Origin: Tunturiibacter empetritectus
GTDB lineage: Bacteria; Acidobacteriota; Terriglobia; Terriglobales; Acidobacteriaceae
Reading direction: 5' to 3'
Length of the DNA stretch: 64,000 nt
Assembly: GCF_014201375.1 (NCBI RefSeq)
Contig: NZ_JACHDZ010000001.1
Coordinates: 537,206-601,205 of the forward strand
Every line of letters starts with the position of its first letter. The first letter of the stretch is position 1. The notes below the pieces were generated by a model, which was not told where the DNA came from, ran no database searches, and saw only the letters and a list, made by a program, of their open reading frames with translations. The position numbers and the translations under genes are program-made. This document shows, in pieces, positions 53,411-61,204 of the stretch.

Positions 53411-53441
53411 CAAAGGCGCTGCACGAATGCAGCGCCCTTTG
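53411..53441 (-). terminator. Rho-independent terminator of lacD
   Basis: On the minus strand GGCGCTGCA TTCG TGCAGCGCC TTTG: a 9-bp perfect stem with a UUCG tetraloop and a short U-run, 21 bases after the lacD stop. Confidence 0.88.
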
Positions 53442-53461
53442 TGATCCGCTTCGCTGACAGC

Positions 53462-54454
53462 TTACTTCGATTCGACTTTTTCGTGCCAGGAGTGGGCTTG
53501 TTTGAGGGCGTTGTTGACGTTGGTTATGTTTTCTACGCCGGTGGTGTTGAGCCAGTCTTCGAAGGCCTTGGCGCCCTGCTTGGCGTAGATGGCGATGCCG
53601 TCCTTCCAGGTGGCTCGTCCGCAGAGGACGCCGTTGAAGCTGGTTCCGGATTCGACGGCGAGCTCTAGGGTTTCGATGAAGACGGGGTTGGAGACGCCGG
53701 CCGAAAGATAGATGAAGGGCTTGTGGGTCATGGTGGCGGCGTCGCGGAAGTGCTGCAGGGCCTCGGCGCGGGTGTAGGCCTTCTCGCCTTTGAAGGACTT
53801 GGTGCCTTCGACGAAGGCCATCTCGACGGGGACTTCGACCTTGAGGACGTCGACGTGGTATTTGTCTTTGCCGAACTCTGCCATGGAGCCGGAGACGATC
53901 TCTGGCTTCTTCTTGGCGTAGGCTATGGACTTTTCGTCTCCTCCCTCGGCGTCGTAGCCGACGAACTCGAGAAAGAAGGGGATGTCGTGGGCGATGCACT
54001 CGGCGCCGATGCGCTCAATCCAGGCCTGCTTGAGATCGTTGACAGGCGACTTCTCATAGGGGGTGTAGTAGAGGAGGATCTTGATGCAGTCGGCGCCGGC
54101 TTCCTTGAGGCGGGCTACGCTCCAGTGGTCGAGGAGGTCGGGGAGGCGGCCGGGGGTGGTGGCGTCGTATCCGGTCTTTTCGTAGGCGAGCAGGAGGCCC
54201 TTGCCGTTGCGGTGCTTGGAGGCGGGGAGGCCGAACTCGGGATCGAGGAGGATGGCGGTGGCGTGCTTGGTGAGGACCGAGGTGACGAGGGTCTTGAACT
54301 CCTCGAGATCGTGGGCGTCAGCGGCTGCTCCGCGCTCTTTGGCGAGGGACTTCTGGAGGGATCCGCGCTGGTCCATGGCGGCGGCGGCGATCACGCCACG
54401 ATGGTCGGAGACGGCTTTGAGGCCGGCTAACTTTCCTGGTGTCAACTTGATCAT
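53462..54454 (-). CDS. lacD: Tagatose 1,6-bisphosphate aldolase
   Basis: A 330-residue TIM-barrel class I aldolase from ATG 54454; a longer frame to 55063 is spurious. The family signature starts KLAGLKAVSDHRGVIAAAAM and includes ATAILLDPEFGLPA, with the Schiff-base Lys region DCIKILLYYTP and the late FIYLSAGVSNPVFIETLE. It cleaves tagatose 1,6-bisphosphate to dihydroxyacetone phosphate and glyceraldehyde 3-phosphate. No other lac or gat gene is nearby, so it may serve sulfoquinovose or another hexose route; that is a guess. Confidence 0.88.
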   Translation of the reverse strand: MIKLTPGKLAGLKAVSDHRGVIAAAAMDQRGSLQKSLAKERGAAADAHDLEEFKTLVTSVLTKHATAILLDPEFGLPASKHRNGKGLLLAYEKTGYDATTPGRLPDLLDHWSVARLKEAGADCIKILLYYTPYEKSPVNDLKQAWIERIGAECIAHDIPFFLEFVGYDAEGGDEKSIAYAKKKPEIVSGSMAEFGKDKYHVDVLKVEVPVEMAFVEGTKSFKGEKAYTRAEALQHFRDAATMTHKPFIYLSAGVSNPVFIETLELAVESGTSFNGVLCGRATWKDGIAIYAKQGAKAFEDWLNTTGVENITNVNNALKQAHSWHEKVESK

Positions 54455-54605
54455 GGGGTGCTTGTCTCCTGAGAGGGTTCGAGTGATGGAAGGACTACGA
54501 AGGGCCATTTTACACAGCGGAGGATAGGTTCGGTGTGAAGGGCGAGGGCGGGTGGAATGGATGGGAAGACTTCCCGCTCTTTTTGATACGGGAAGGCGGA
54601 GATGG

Positions 54606-54965
54606 TTACGGATGGGATGCTGTCTGGGGCAACTCGGCGTCATTGCGATGTGGATTCGGCGGGGTGGCGGCTTCGAGGAGCGCGGCGTTGCCGGAGGCCA
54701 TCTGGAGGGCGATGAGCAGCTGTCCGGCGCGCCTGGTGCTGAGCTCTCCGTTGGCGAGGGCGGAGATAACGAGAGACAGGGCGGACTGAACGGACCTGCG
54801 GTCGGGCACGGGCGGCAGCTTGAAGTTGCGGTTGGTGCTGGGGAGGGCTGGCGGGCGGCGCTGGTGGAGATGCTGATGGAAGTAGCACCAAACTTTGCCG
54901 GTGAGGGCTGGGGATTGGCAGCGGCATCCGTTGGGCTTGAGGTGGCGGCAGAGTGGGAATGGCAT
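54606..54965 (-). CDS. Small protein with a C/H metal-binding-like motif
   Basis: A 119-residue protein. Near the N-terminus CRHLKPNGCRCQSPAL followed by GKVWCYFHQ gives a spaced C-x-H / C-x-C / C-x2-H set that looks like a zinc-binding site. A helical middle (about 55-95) and a Pro-rich tail follow. The start is ATG 54965 with GGAGGA 3 bases upstream; immediately before that lies a G6/C6 hairpin. The sequence recalls a small family repeated in acidobacterial genomes; its role is unknown. Confidence 0.65.
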   Translation of the reverse strand: MPFPLCRHLKPNGCRCQSPALTGKVWCYFHQHLHQRRPPALPSTNRNFKLPPVPDRRSVQSALSLVISALANGELSTRRAGQLLIALQMASGNAALLEAATPPNPHRNDAELPQTASHP

Positions 54966-54974
54966 GTGTCCTCC

Positions 54975-54989
54975 AGGGGGGACCCCCCT
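54975..54989 (-). promoter_or_regulatory. G6/C6 hairpin next to the ribosome-binding site
   Basis: AGGGGGG-A-CCCCCCT is a perfect palindrome adjacent to the ribosome-binding site GGAGGA of the 119-residue protein gene. In the mRNA it would form a very stable stem just 5' of the ribosome-binding site and could control its accessibility or block upstream ribosomes or exonucleases. Confidence 0.5.
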
Positions 54990-55116
54990 CCTATTACCCG
55001 CGCGTAAGTTGCTTCTTTTGCTGGAGATAGGGAGGGTGGGGGTCTGTAAAAACGAGATAACAAAAGGGTTGGCTGCAGATTCCTCTTAACAAAGGAGTTA
55101 GGGTTGACGGTTAAAT

Positions 55117-55146
55117 GAAAAAGCCCCGGGAGCGGCCCCGAGGCTT
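55117..55146 (-). terminator. Rho-independent terminator
   Basis: On the minus strand AAGCCTCGGG...CCCGGGGCTTTTTC makes a 10-bp stem (one G-T pair) followed by five T. The nearest upstream minus gene is the sugar transporter ending 272 bases away, so either that gene has a long 3' UTR or a small RNA ends here. Confidence 0.75.
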
Positions 55147-55315
55147 GTGTTCCGATGCTGTCTATAGTTTATCAAATGCCAGGGAACTGATACGCCACGC
55201 GTAAGCTGTTGCGTTGGTTTGGTTTAGCTGGGGTTTGGGCTTGACAGGATCTTTCGGGTTCCCGGTTGTCCTGCTTCGCGACCACGAATGGCTGCGCTGG
55301 GTAGGGTCTATCACT

Positions 55316-55348
55316 CCCACCCTTCGCGGTGAGACTGCGAAGGGTGGG
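55316..55348. repeat. 12-bp palindrome (CCCACCCTTCGC / GCGAAGGGTGGG)
   Basis: A perfect 12-bp inverted repeat with a 9-base loop. It has no T-run and looks like a dispersed repeat element rather than a terminator. Only one copy is in this window. Confidence 0.6.
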
Positions 55349-55417
55349 GCTCCCGATCGGTTGGGGTTGGTGAGAGAAGACCGGGCTGGCGTGCGAGGCG
55401 GTGTCGGGTATGGCGGC

Positions 55418-56752
55418 TTAGTGACCGGCTGGGGCGTGGGAGGGGTGCCTGGGGTCTTGATTGATGTCTGGGCGGCGTGAGGCGAGGAAGCCGAAGAGGG
55501 CGATGTAGACGTAGCAGACGGCGGGGATGATGAAGGCGTGCTGGACGCCGACGCGGTCGGCGAGGTGGCCTTCGGCGAGGGGCAGAATGGCGCCGCCGAC
55601 GATGGCCTGGACGAGCAGGCTTGAGCCTTTGCTGGTGAGTTCGCCGAGACCGGCGAGGCCGAGGCTGAAGATGCTGGGGAACATGATGGAATTGAAGAAG
55701 CCGATGGCGAGGACGCTGTAGAGAGCGACGGGTCCTCCGGTGGCCATGGTGGTAAGGACGAGGCAGAAGGCGATGAAGGCAGCGGCTGCGAGGGCTTTTC
55801 CGGTGCTGACGTAACGCAGGACGTAGGAGCCGATGAAGCGGCCGATCATGGCTCCGCCCCAGTAAAAAGAGACGTAGTGGGCGGCGGTGCGCTCGGGGAG
55901 GTTCATGATGTGGGGCAGGCCGAGGTAGTTGATGAGGAAGCTGCCGATGGAGACCTCGGCGCCTACATAGACGAAGATGCCGAGGGTGGCCATCAGAAGA
56001 TAGGGGTGCTTCCAGATGCTGCCGGTGGAGCTGCTGGCAAGTTCACCGGGGCGGAAGTCGCGGGTGAAGTCGGTGGTGGGGAGCTTGATGAGGCCGATGG
56101 CGACGGCGAGGACGAGGAGGGTGAGAGCGATGCCAAGATAGGGCAGGCGGACAGAGGATGCCTGTTGCTCGCGGTAGGTCTGAAGGGCTGCGGTGGAGAA
56201 GGATTTGAGCGTCTCGGGTGAGGCCTGGATGGCGCCGAGGATGAGCGCTCCACCGAAGAAGGGAGCGATGGTGGTGCCGAAGGAGTTGAAGGCCTGGGCG
56301 AGATTGAGGCGGCTGGCCGCGGTGGCGGTGGGGCCGAGGTTGGTGACGTAGGGGTTGGCCGAGACCTGAAGGCAGGTGATGCCGGCGGCAAGGATGACGA
56401 GGGCCGAGAGGAAGAGTGGGAAGGACGCGGTGCTGGCGGCGGGAAGAAAGAGCAGCGCTCCGCAGGCCATGACGATGAGGCCGATGACCATGGCTTGTTT
56501 GTAGCCGCGCCAGTCGACGAGTTTGCCGGAGGGCATGGCGAAGATGAAGTAGGAGGAGAAGAAGGCGAACTGGACGAGCAGGGCCTGGCCGTAGTTGAGG
56601 CTGAAGATGCCTTTGAGATGCGGGATGAGGATGTCGTTGAGACAGGTGAGAAAACCCCACATAAAGAAGAGTACGGTGGCGATGCTCATGGCGCGGACGT
56701 CGGTGGCCTGGGGGTCGCGGGTGGTGGCGGTCTGCTGGGTGGTTATGTTCAA
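55418..56752 (-). CDS. Sugar MFS transporter, FucP/GluP type
   Basis: A 444-residue membrane protein with about 12 hydrophobic segments. The N-terminal block VLFFMWGFLTCLNDILIPHL is the signature of the fucose/glucose/galactose-H+ symporter group, and SANPYVTNLGPTATAASRL plus LNLAQAFNSFGTTIAP are the conserved loop blocks. It likely brings in a hexose or 6-deoxyhexose with protons. Which sugar cannot be read; the window also has L-rhamnose mutarotase, LacD and a GH13 glucosidase. Confidence 0.9.
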   Translation of the reverse strand: MNITTQQTATTRDPQATDVRAMSIATVLFFMWGFLTCLNDILIPHLKGIFSLNYGQALLVQFAFFSSYFIFAMPSGKLVDWRGYKQAMVIGLIVMACGALLFLPAASTASFPLFLSALVILAAGITCLQVSANPYVTNLGPTATAASRLNLAQAFNSFGTTIAPFFGGALILGAIQASPETLKSFSTAALQTYREQQASSVRLPYLGIALTLLVLAVAIGLIKLPTTDFTRDFRPGELASSSTGSIWKHPYLLMATLGIFVYVGAEVSIGSFLINYLGLPHIMNLPERTAAHYVSFYWGGAMIGRFIGSYVLRYVSTGKALAAAAFIAFCLVLTTMATGGPVALYSVLAIGFFNSIMFPSIFSLGLAGLGELTSKGSSLLVQAIVGGAILPLAEGHLADRVGVQHAFIIPAVCYVYIALFGFLASRRPDINQDPRHPSHAPAGH

Positions 56753-56855
56753 TGTTTTCCCTGCCTGTGCGAGTGTGTCATGTCGGCGACACAGATTCTA
56801 CAGGTTTGGAGTACGGTGATGCGGATTTAGTCACAAGGGGCTGCACATTCAGCTG

Positions 56856-56909
56856 GTCCTGCGGGACGGGCGCCCTGCGCGGCGGCGGTCACTTCGTGAC
56901 TTGTATACC
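56856..56909 (+). repeat. REP-like palindromic repeat, copy A
   Basis: Begins GTCCTGCGGGACGGGC and contains GCGGTCACTTCGTGACTTG. The same 25-base string GCGGTCACTTCGTGACTTGTATACC apart from spacing recurs in copy B. It lies between the transporter gene and RNase PH. GTCAC/GTGAC forms a small internal hairpin. Confidence 0.8.
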
Positions 56910-56959
56910 TTTTCTGGTGGATCTGGCGGCTTGGGTCTTCCCTTTGGTCGGGATGTGGC

Positions 56960-57724
56960 TTACGCTTGGCCTTCCTGGTCCAGGATCTTGCGCTGCGCGC
57001 CTAGCAGTTCGTGTATGCCCTTTTCGGCGTAGTCGAGCATCTGGCCTAGCTGGGTGCGGGTGTAGGAGTCGTGCTCGGCGGTTGCTTGCGTTTCGACTAG
57101 GCCTCCGTTGGCCAGCATGACAACGTTCATGTCGACGGCTGCGCGGGAGTCCTCTTCGTAGGCGAGGTCCAGGAGGACATGGCCGTCGACGATGCCGACC
57201 GAGGTGGCGGCGACCATTTGTTTGAGCGGGGATGTTTTGAGGGTGCCGGCTTTGACCAGCTTGCCTAAAGCGAGAGCCAGTGCGACGCAGGCTCCGGTGA
57301 TGGCTGCGGTGCGGGTTCCGCCGTCGGCCTGGAGGACGTCGCAGTCGAGGATGATGGTGCGTTCGCCGAGAGCCTTCATGTCCACCACGCTGCGGAGGGA
57401 TCTTCCGATGAGGCGCTGGATCTCGTGGGTGCGGCCGCCGACTTTGCCGCGTTCGCTCTCGCGTGCGGTGCGGGTGAGGGTGGCGCGGGGGAGCATGCCG
57501 TACTCGGCGGTGACCCAGCCGCGGCCGGAGTTGCGGAGCCAGCCGGGGACGCCCTGCTCGATCGTGGCGTTGCAGAGGACGCGGGTGTTGCCGGACTCCA
57601 TGAGGACGGAGCCTTCGGCCATGGCGATGTAGTGCGGGGTGATGCGGACCTGGCGGAGGGCGTCGGCGGGGCGGTGGTCGGGGCGGAAGAGCTGGGGGGA
57701 GGGTGTGGCGGTGGTTACGGACAT
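56960..57724 (-). CDS. rph: Ribonuclease PH
   Basis: A 254-residue protein from ATG 57724; the longer open frame to 58009 carries unrelated residues. Family blocks are [39 protein letters not shown] and [16 protein letters not shown], with [18 protein letters not shown] near the end. It trims tRNA 3' ends phosphorolytically. It diverges from the histidine kinase gene; a REP-like repeat lies just past its 3' end. Confidence 0.95.
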   Translation of the reverse strand: MSVTTATPSPQLFRPDHRPADALRQVRITPHYIAMAEGSVLMESGNTRVLCNATIEQGVPGWLRNSGRGWVTAEYGMLPRATLTRTARESERGKVGGRTHEIQRLIGRSLRSVVDMKALGERTIILDCDVLQADGGTRTAAITGACVALALALGKLVKAGTLKTSPLKQMVAATSVGIVDGHVLLDLAYEEDSRAAVDMNVVMLANGGLVETQATAEHDSYTRTQLGQMLDYAEKGIHELLGAQRKILDQEGQA

Positions 57725-58048
57725 TAGGGAATTATAGTTGCGAGGTTTTTCGCGGGATGGGAGGGTGGCGTGTGAGCCCTTTGGGGGAGTGTTCCGAAAT
57801 GGGATTGGTTCCATAATGGGAAGCCTGAATTGGATTGGTAGTTTGTTGTGGATTTTGCGCGAGTGGGGGATTTCGAGTTCGTTCGGTTCCCATATTGGGA
57901 CGGTGCTCGATTTAGATGGACGAGGTGGATTGAAGGCGGTTCGGATTGATGTGGAATCACTTAGGAAGGGAGTTCCAGTTTGGCACTTGAAGTGATTACA
58001 GAAGTGCATCTGCTAGGTTACTAAGCAGGAGAATGGTGGATTTACGGA
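57725..58048. other. Intergenic region between rph and the histidine kinase gene
   Basis: 324 bases. Two long open frames cross it, one extending rph upstream, but they lack motifs. It has several G/T-rich segments and paired short inverted repeats (TTCCGAAATGGG / CCCATATTGGG-like around 57795-57900). I see no certain promoter. Confidence 0.35.
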
Positions 58049-59062
58049 ATGCAGGCAATGCAGAGCAGTACTGCCTCGGGGCCAGAGATTTATTCAGGGA
58101 AGTTTGCGGCGCTTCGCCATGTGACACGCCAGATGGGTCTTGGTGGCTCGGCAATGCCGACGGTGCGGAAGACGGTGGATGCGCCAGCTGCTGCGGATGC
58201 GGAGGCGATTGCGGGTGTGGCGATTGCGGGTGTAGCGGAGGGCGCGGGACTGGCGCATGACGCGGGAAATCTGCTGGGGGCGCTGAGTCTCTATTCGGAT
58301 CTGCTGGCGCTGCCCGGAGTGCTGAATGAAGAGCACAAGGAATATGCGACCGAGCTGAGGATGTTGAGCGATCGCAGCTGGGCGATGATTGACCGGCTGG
58401 TGAATCATGCGCGGGCGGGACGGTCGACGAAGGTGCAGGGCGAGTTTGCGGTGCTGCCGGATGTGGTGGATCGTTGCAGAGGGTTGCTGAGCCGGGTGGC
58501 GGGGCGGACGGTGGAGATCTCTTATGGCGTGGGGGCGTTTCAGGCGGTGAAGGTGCCGGTGGAGTCGGTGGAACGGATTCTGACGAACCTGGTGAAGAAT
58601 GCAGCGGAGGCGACGCCGTGGGTGGGAGCGATCTCGATCCATGTGGAGGGCGTGCTGCAGCAGGCGGAGAACGAAGGGGAGGAGCCGCGGCGCCGGGTGG
58701 TGATGACGGTAAGCGATCGTGGTTGCGGGATGGATAAGGCAGCGGTGCGGCGGTTGATGCAGACCGGCGGGATCTCTTCTGCGAATGGAAGGGGGCTGGG
58801 CTTTCGCGTGGTGCGGGAGCTCGTGGCTATCTCGGGTGGAGCTCTGGAGATCGAGAGCCAGCCTGAGGTGGGGACGAGCATTTCGGTGGAGTGGAGTGCG
58901 ATGAAGCGGCTGGAGGCGGTGGTCGAGCAGGAGAGGTTTGCGATGGAGGAGTTTGAGATGACGGGGCCGGAGATGAAGGGGTCGGAAATGCAGGGAATAA
59001 GAATGAACGATTCGGGAGTGAAGATGGTGGTACGGGGAGAGGCTGGATGGATCGCATGCTAA
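58049..59062 (+). CDS. Soluble histidine kinase
   Basis: A 337-residue protein without membrane segments or a recognisable sensory domain. The H box is LAHDAGNLLGALSLYSDLL with His70; the N box is ERILTNLVKNAAEA; GGISSANGRGLGFRVVREL and GGALEIESQPEVGTSISVEW are the G boxes. The C-terminus is Met/Glu-rich (FEMTGPEMKGSEMQG). It overlaps the following response regulator by 16 bases, so they form one two-component system. The input must come from a partner or a metabolite. Confidence 0.87.
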   Translation: MQAMQSSTASGPEIYSGKFAALRHVTRQMGLGGSAMPTVRKTVDAPAAADAEAIAGVAIAGVAEGAGLAHDAGNLLGALSLYSDLLALPGVLNEEHKEYATELRMLSDRSWAMIDRLVNHARAGRSTKVQGEFAVLPDVVDRCRGLLSRVAGRTVEISYGVGAFQAVKVPVESVERILTNLVKNAAEATPWVGAISIHVEGVLQQAENEGEEPRRRVVMTVSDRGCGMDKAAVRRLMQTGGISSANGRGLGFRVVRELVAISGGALEIESQPEVGTSISVEWSAMKRLEAVVEQERFAMEEFEMTGPEMKGSEMQGIRMNDSGVKMVVRGEAGWIAC

Positions 59063-60672
59063 GGACGGCGGGTTTCGAGACGGCGGTAACAGGAAGCAGT
59101 GGCGCGGGAGGTGTTTCGGTGTTGAGCGAGAGGCTGGATGGATCGCAGAGGAGAGACGATGGGGTCGCGGATTCGCCGTCGGGTTTGCTGGTGGGCGTGT
59201 CGCCGGTCTCTGCGCCGGATGCGAGAGCGCATGCGGTGAGCTCAGCGGAACATTTGGGGCTGCTGCATGTGCTGGTGGTCGATGATGATGAGGCGGTGCG
59301 GAAGGCTTGCTGCCAGATCGCTGCGGGGATGGGGTTTGAGGTGGTGGGCGCGGAGAGTGCCACGGCGGCGCGGGCGATTCTGAAGCAGAGGCGGATCGAT
59401 CTGTTGCTGCTGGATCTAAAGCTGCCGGGCGGTGGTGGGCTGCCGCTGCTGGAGCAGGTGAAGGCGCTGCATCCGGAGATGGCGGTGATTGTGATGACGG
59501 CGTTTGCTACGGTGTCGTCTGCGGTAGAGGCGATGCGGATTGGCGCGGGAGATTATCTGACCAAGCCGTTTGCGCTGGAGGAGCTGACCGCGGTGCTCGA
59601 GCGGACAGGGCAGCGGTTGCATATGGATGTGCAGAGCAGGCAGCTGCGCGAGAGGCTGCGGACGCAGCAGGGAATGGGCGGGCTGGTGGGCCGGTCGCCG
59701 GAGATGGAGAAGCTGTATCGGATCTTGTCGAAGGTGGCTTATTCGACGCATCCGGTTTTGATTCTGGGCGAGAGTGGGACGGGCAAGGAGTTGGTGGCAC
59801 GGTCGATTCACTTCAATGGGCCGAATGCGACGAAGCCGTTTGTGCCTGTGGACTGCGGGTCTCTGGTGCCTACGCTGATTGAGAGCGAGTTGTTCGGGCA
59901 TGTGAAGGGAGCGTTTACGGGAGCGGATCGCGCGAAGGACGGGTTGCTGGCCTCTGCCGAGGGCGGGACTGTGTTTCTGGACGAGATTGGCGAACTGCCG
60001 CTGGATCTGCAGGCGAAGCTGTTGCGGGCGCTGCAGGAGAAGGAGGTTCGGCCGGTAGGTGCGACGCAGGCGAGGCCAATCTCGGCGCGGGTGCTGGCGG
60101 CGACCAATCGTGATCTGGCGACGATGGTGGAGCAGGGGCGGTTTCGCAAGGATCTCTACTTTCGTTTGAACGTGGTGAATCTGCGGATTCCTCCGCTGCG
60201 GGATCGGCGAGACGATATTGCGGTTCTGGCGACGCACTTTCTGAAGCAGATGGAGAAGGAGACGGGAGTGGAGCGAAGCTTCTCGGACTCGATGTTGCGG
60301 ACGATGGCGGAGTATGACTGGCCGGGCAATGTGCGGGAGCTGGAGAATGCGATTGAGCGGGCGTGTGCGCTGTCGTCGGGGCCGGTGCTGCACCTGGGCG
60401 ATCTGCCGACACAGCTGCAGAACTTTCGTATGCAGCAGGGCCCGGCGGTCCATGCGGTTGAGGAAAACGGGATGGAGCGGAGTGAGACGGGTGGCGCTTC
60501 GCAGGGCGGCGGGATCGTTTCGATTGCGGAGATGGAGAAGCATGCCATTCTCGGGACTATCCGGCAGTTGAAGGGCGATAAGCTGATGGCGGCGAAGCTG
60601 CTTGGGATTGGCAAGACGACTCTTTACCGGAAGCTGAAGGAGTATGGGATTACGGAGGGGATGGGGGATTAA
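59047..60672 (+). CDS. Sigma54-dependent response regulator (NtrC family)
   Basis: A 541-residue protein. About 73 residues precede the receiver domain (about 74-188), which has acidic VVDDDE and phospho-acceptor Asp123 in LLLLDLKLPG. The AAA+ domain (about 212-430) has Walker A GESGTGKE at 241-248, the sigma54 contact loop GAFTGA at 288-293 and GGTVFLDEIGELPL. The Fis-type DNA-binding helix pair is at about 500-535 (AAKLLGIGKTTLYRKLKEYG). It turns on sigma54 promoters in response to the adjacent kinase. Target genes are unknown. Confidence 0.95.
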   Translation: MDRMLRTAGFETAVTGSSGAGGVSVLSERLDGSQRRDDGVADSPSGLLVGVSPVSAPDARAHAVSSAEHLGLLHVLVVDDDEAVRKACCQIAAGMGFEVVGAESATAARAILKQRRIDLLLLDLKLPGGGGLPLLEQVKALHPEMAVIVMTAFATVSSAVEAMRIGAGDYLTKPFALEELTAVLERTGQRLHMDVQSRQLRERLRTQQGMGGLVGRSPEMEKLYRILSKVAYSTHPVLILGESGTGKELVARSIHFNGPNATKPFVPVDCGSLVPTLIESELFGHVKGAFTGADRAKDGLLASAEGGTVFLDEIGELPLDLQAKLLRALQEKEVRPVGATQARPISARVLAATNRDLATMVEQGRFRKDLYFRLNVVNLRIPPLRDRRDDIAVLATHFLKQMEKETGVERSFSDSMLRTMAEYDWPGNVRELENAIERACALSSGPVLHLGDLPTQLQNFRMQQGPAVHAVEENGMERSETGGASQGGGIVSIAEMEKHAILGTIRQLKGDKLMAAKLLGIGKTTLYRKLKEYGITEGMGD

Positions 60673-60679
60673 AAGACTA

Positions 60680-60733
60680 GTCCTGCCGGACAGGCCCACT
60701 GCGCGTGGGGCGGTCACTTCGTGACTTGTATAC
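60680..60733 (+). repeat. REP-like palindromic repeat, copy B (left arm)
   Basis: Begins GTCCTGCCGGACAGGCCC and shares CGGTCACTTCGTGACTTGTATACC with copy A. Together with the inverted unit at 60811-60856 it forms a paired element of about 177 bp right after the response regulator stop. Confidence 0.82.
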
Positions 60734-60810
60734 CCCTTCGGTTGGCGCTCCCTTTGGTCGCGAGGTAAGTTGATTCCGACCAGCGGGAGGACACGCGAAG
60801 CTTTAAAAAG

Positions 60811-60856
60811 GCGTGCGAACGCCCGCCCTCCGCGCAGGAGGCCCGTCCGGCAGGAC
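60811..60856 (-). repeat. REP-like palindromic repeat, copy B (right arm, inverted)
   Basis: On the minus strand it begins GTCCTGCCGGACGGGCC and continues TCCTGCGCGGAGGGCGGGCG, matching the left arm in the first 17 bases with one difference. The two arms are 77 bases apart and inverted, as in paired REP elements. Confidence 0.8.
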
Positions 60857-60907
60857 AGCTTCTAAGCAACCTCTTCGAGATAGAATCAGGCGAGGGTAGG
60901 TGCACGA

Positions 60908-61168
60908 ATGGAATGTACTCATCTGGATCAGATTCGTAAGGTGAAGCCGTCGGCGAAGGGTTGCGAAGAGTGTCTGAAGATTGGCAGTAGCTGGGTCCAT
61001 CTGCGGATGTGTCTGGAGTGTGGGCATGTGGGGTGCTGCGATTCGTCTTTGCACAAACACGCGACTAAACACTTTCATAACACAGAGCACCCGATTATGC
61101 GGTCGATTGAGCCGGGCGAGAGCTGGGGCTGGTGCTATGTGGATGAGATGGAAGTCGATGTTGTGTGA
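60908..61168 (+). CDS. UBP-type zinc finger protein
   Basis: An 86-residue protein made almost wholly of a UBP-type (ubiquitin-hydrolase) zinc finger. It starts MECTHLDQIRKVKP and has CEEC, then MCLECGHVGCC, HKHATKHFHNTEHPI and the late GESWGWCYVDE. In eukaryotes the domain binds the C-terminus of ubiquitin. In bacteria the role is unknown. The stop runs directly into an acyltransferase frame. Confidence 0.9.
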   Translation: MECTHLDQIRKVKPSAKGCEECLKIGSSWVHLRMCLECGHVGCCDSSLHKHATKHFHNTEHPIMRSIEPGESWGWCYVDEMEVDVV

Positions 61169-61204
61169 TTGAGTGGCCTTGTCTTTGAGTCGGGATCGAA
61201 CTTG

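Larger units (their letters stand above)
54966..55417. other. Intergenic region with hairpins (452 bases)
   Basis: It contains the G6/C6 hairpin (54975-54989), a terminator (55117-55146) and a 12-bp palindrome (55316-55348). TTGACA at 55241 has no acceptable -10 partner. No open frame with a ribosome-binding site is convincing. Confidence 0.5.

Noticed and set aside
58010..58040. RNase PH extension upstream of 57724
   Set aside because: The open frame runs to 58009, but residues upstream of [10 protein letters not shown] have no family similarity and the length from 57724 is normal for RNase PH.
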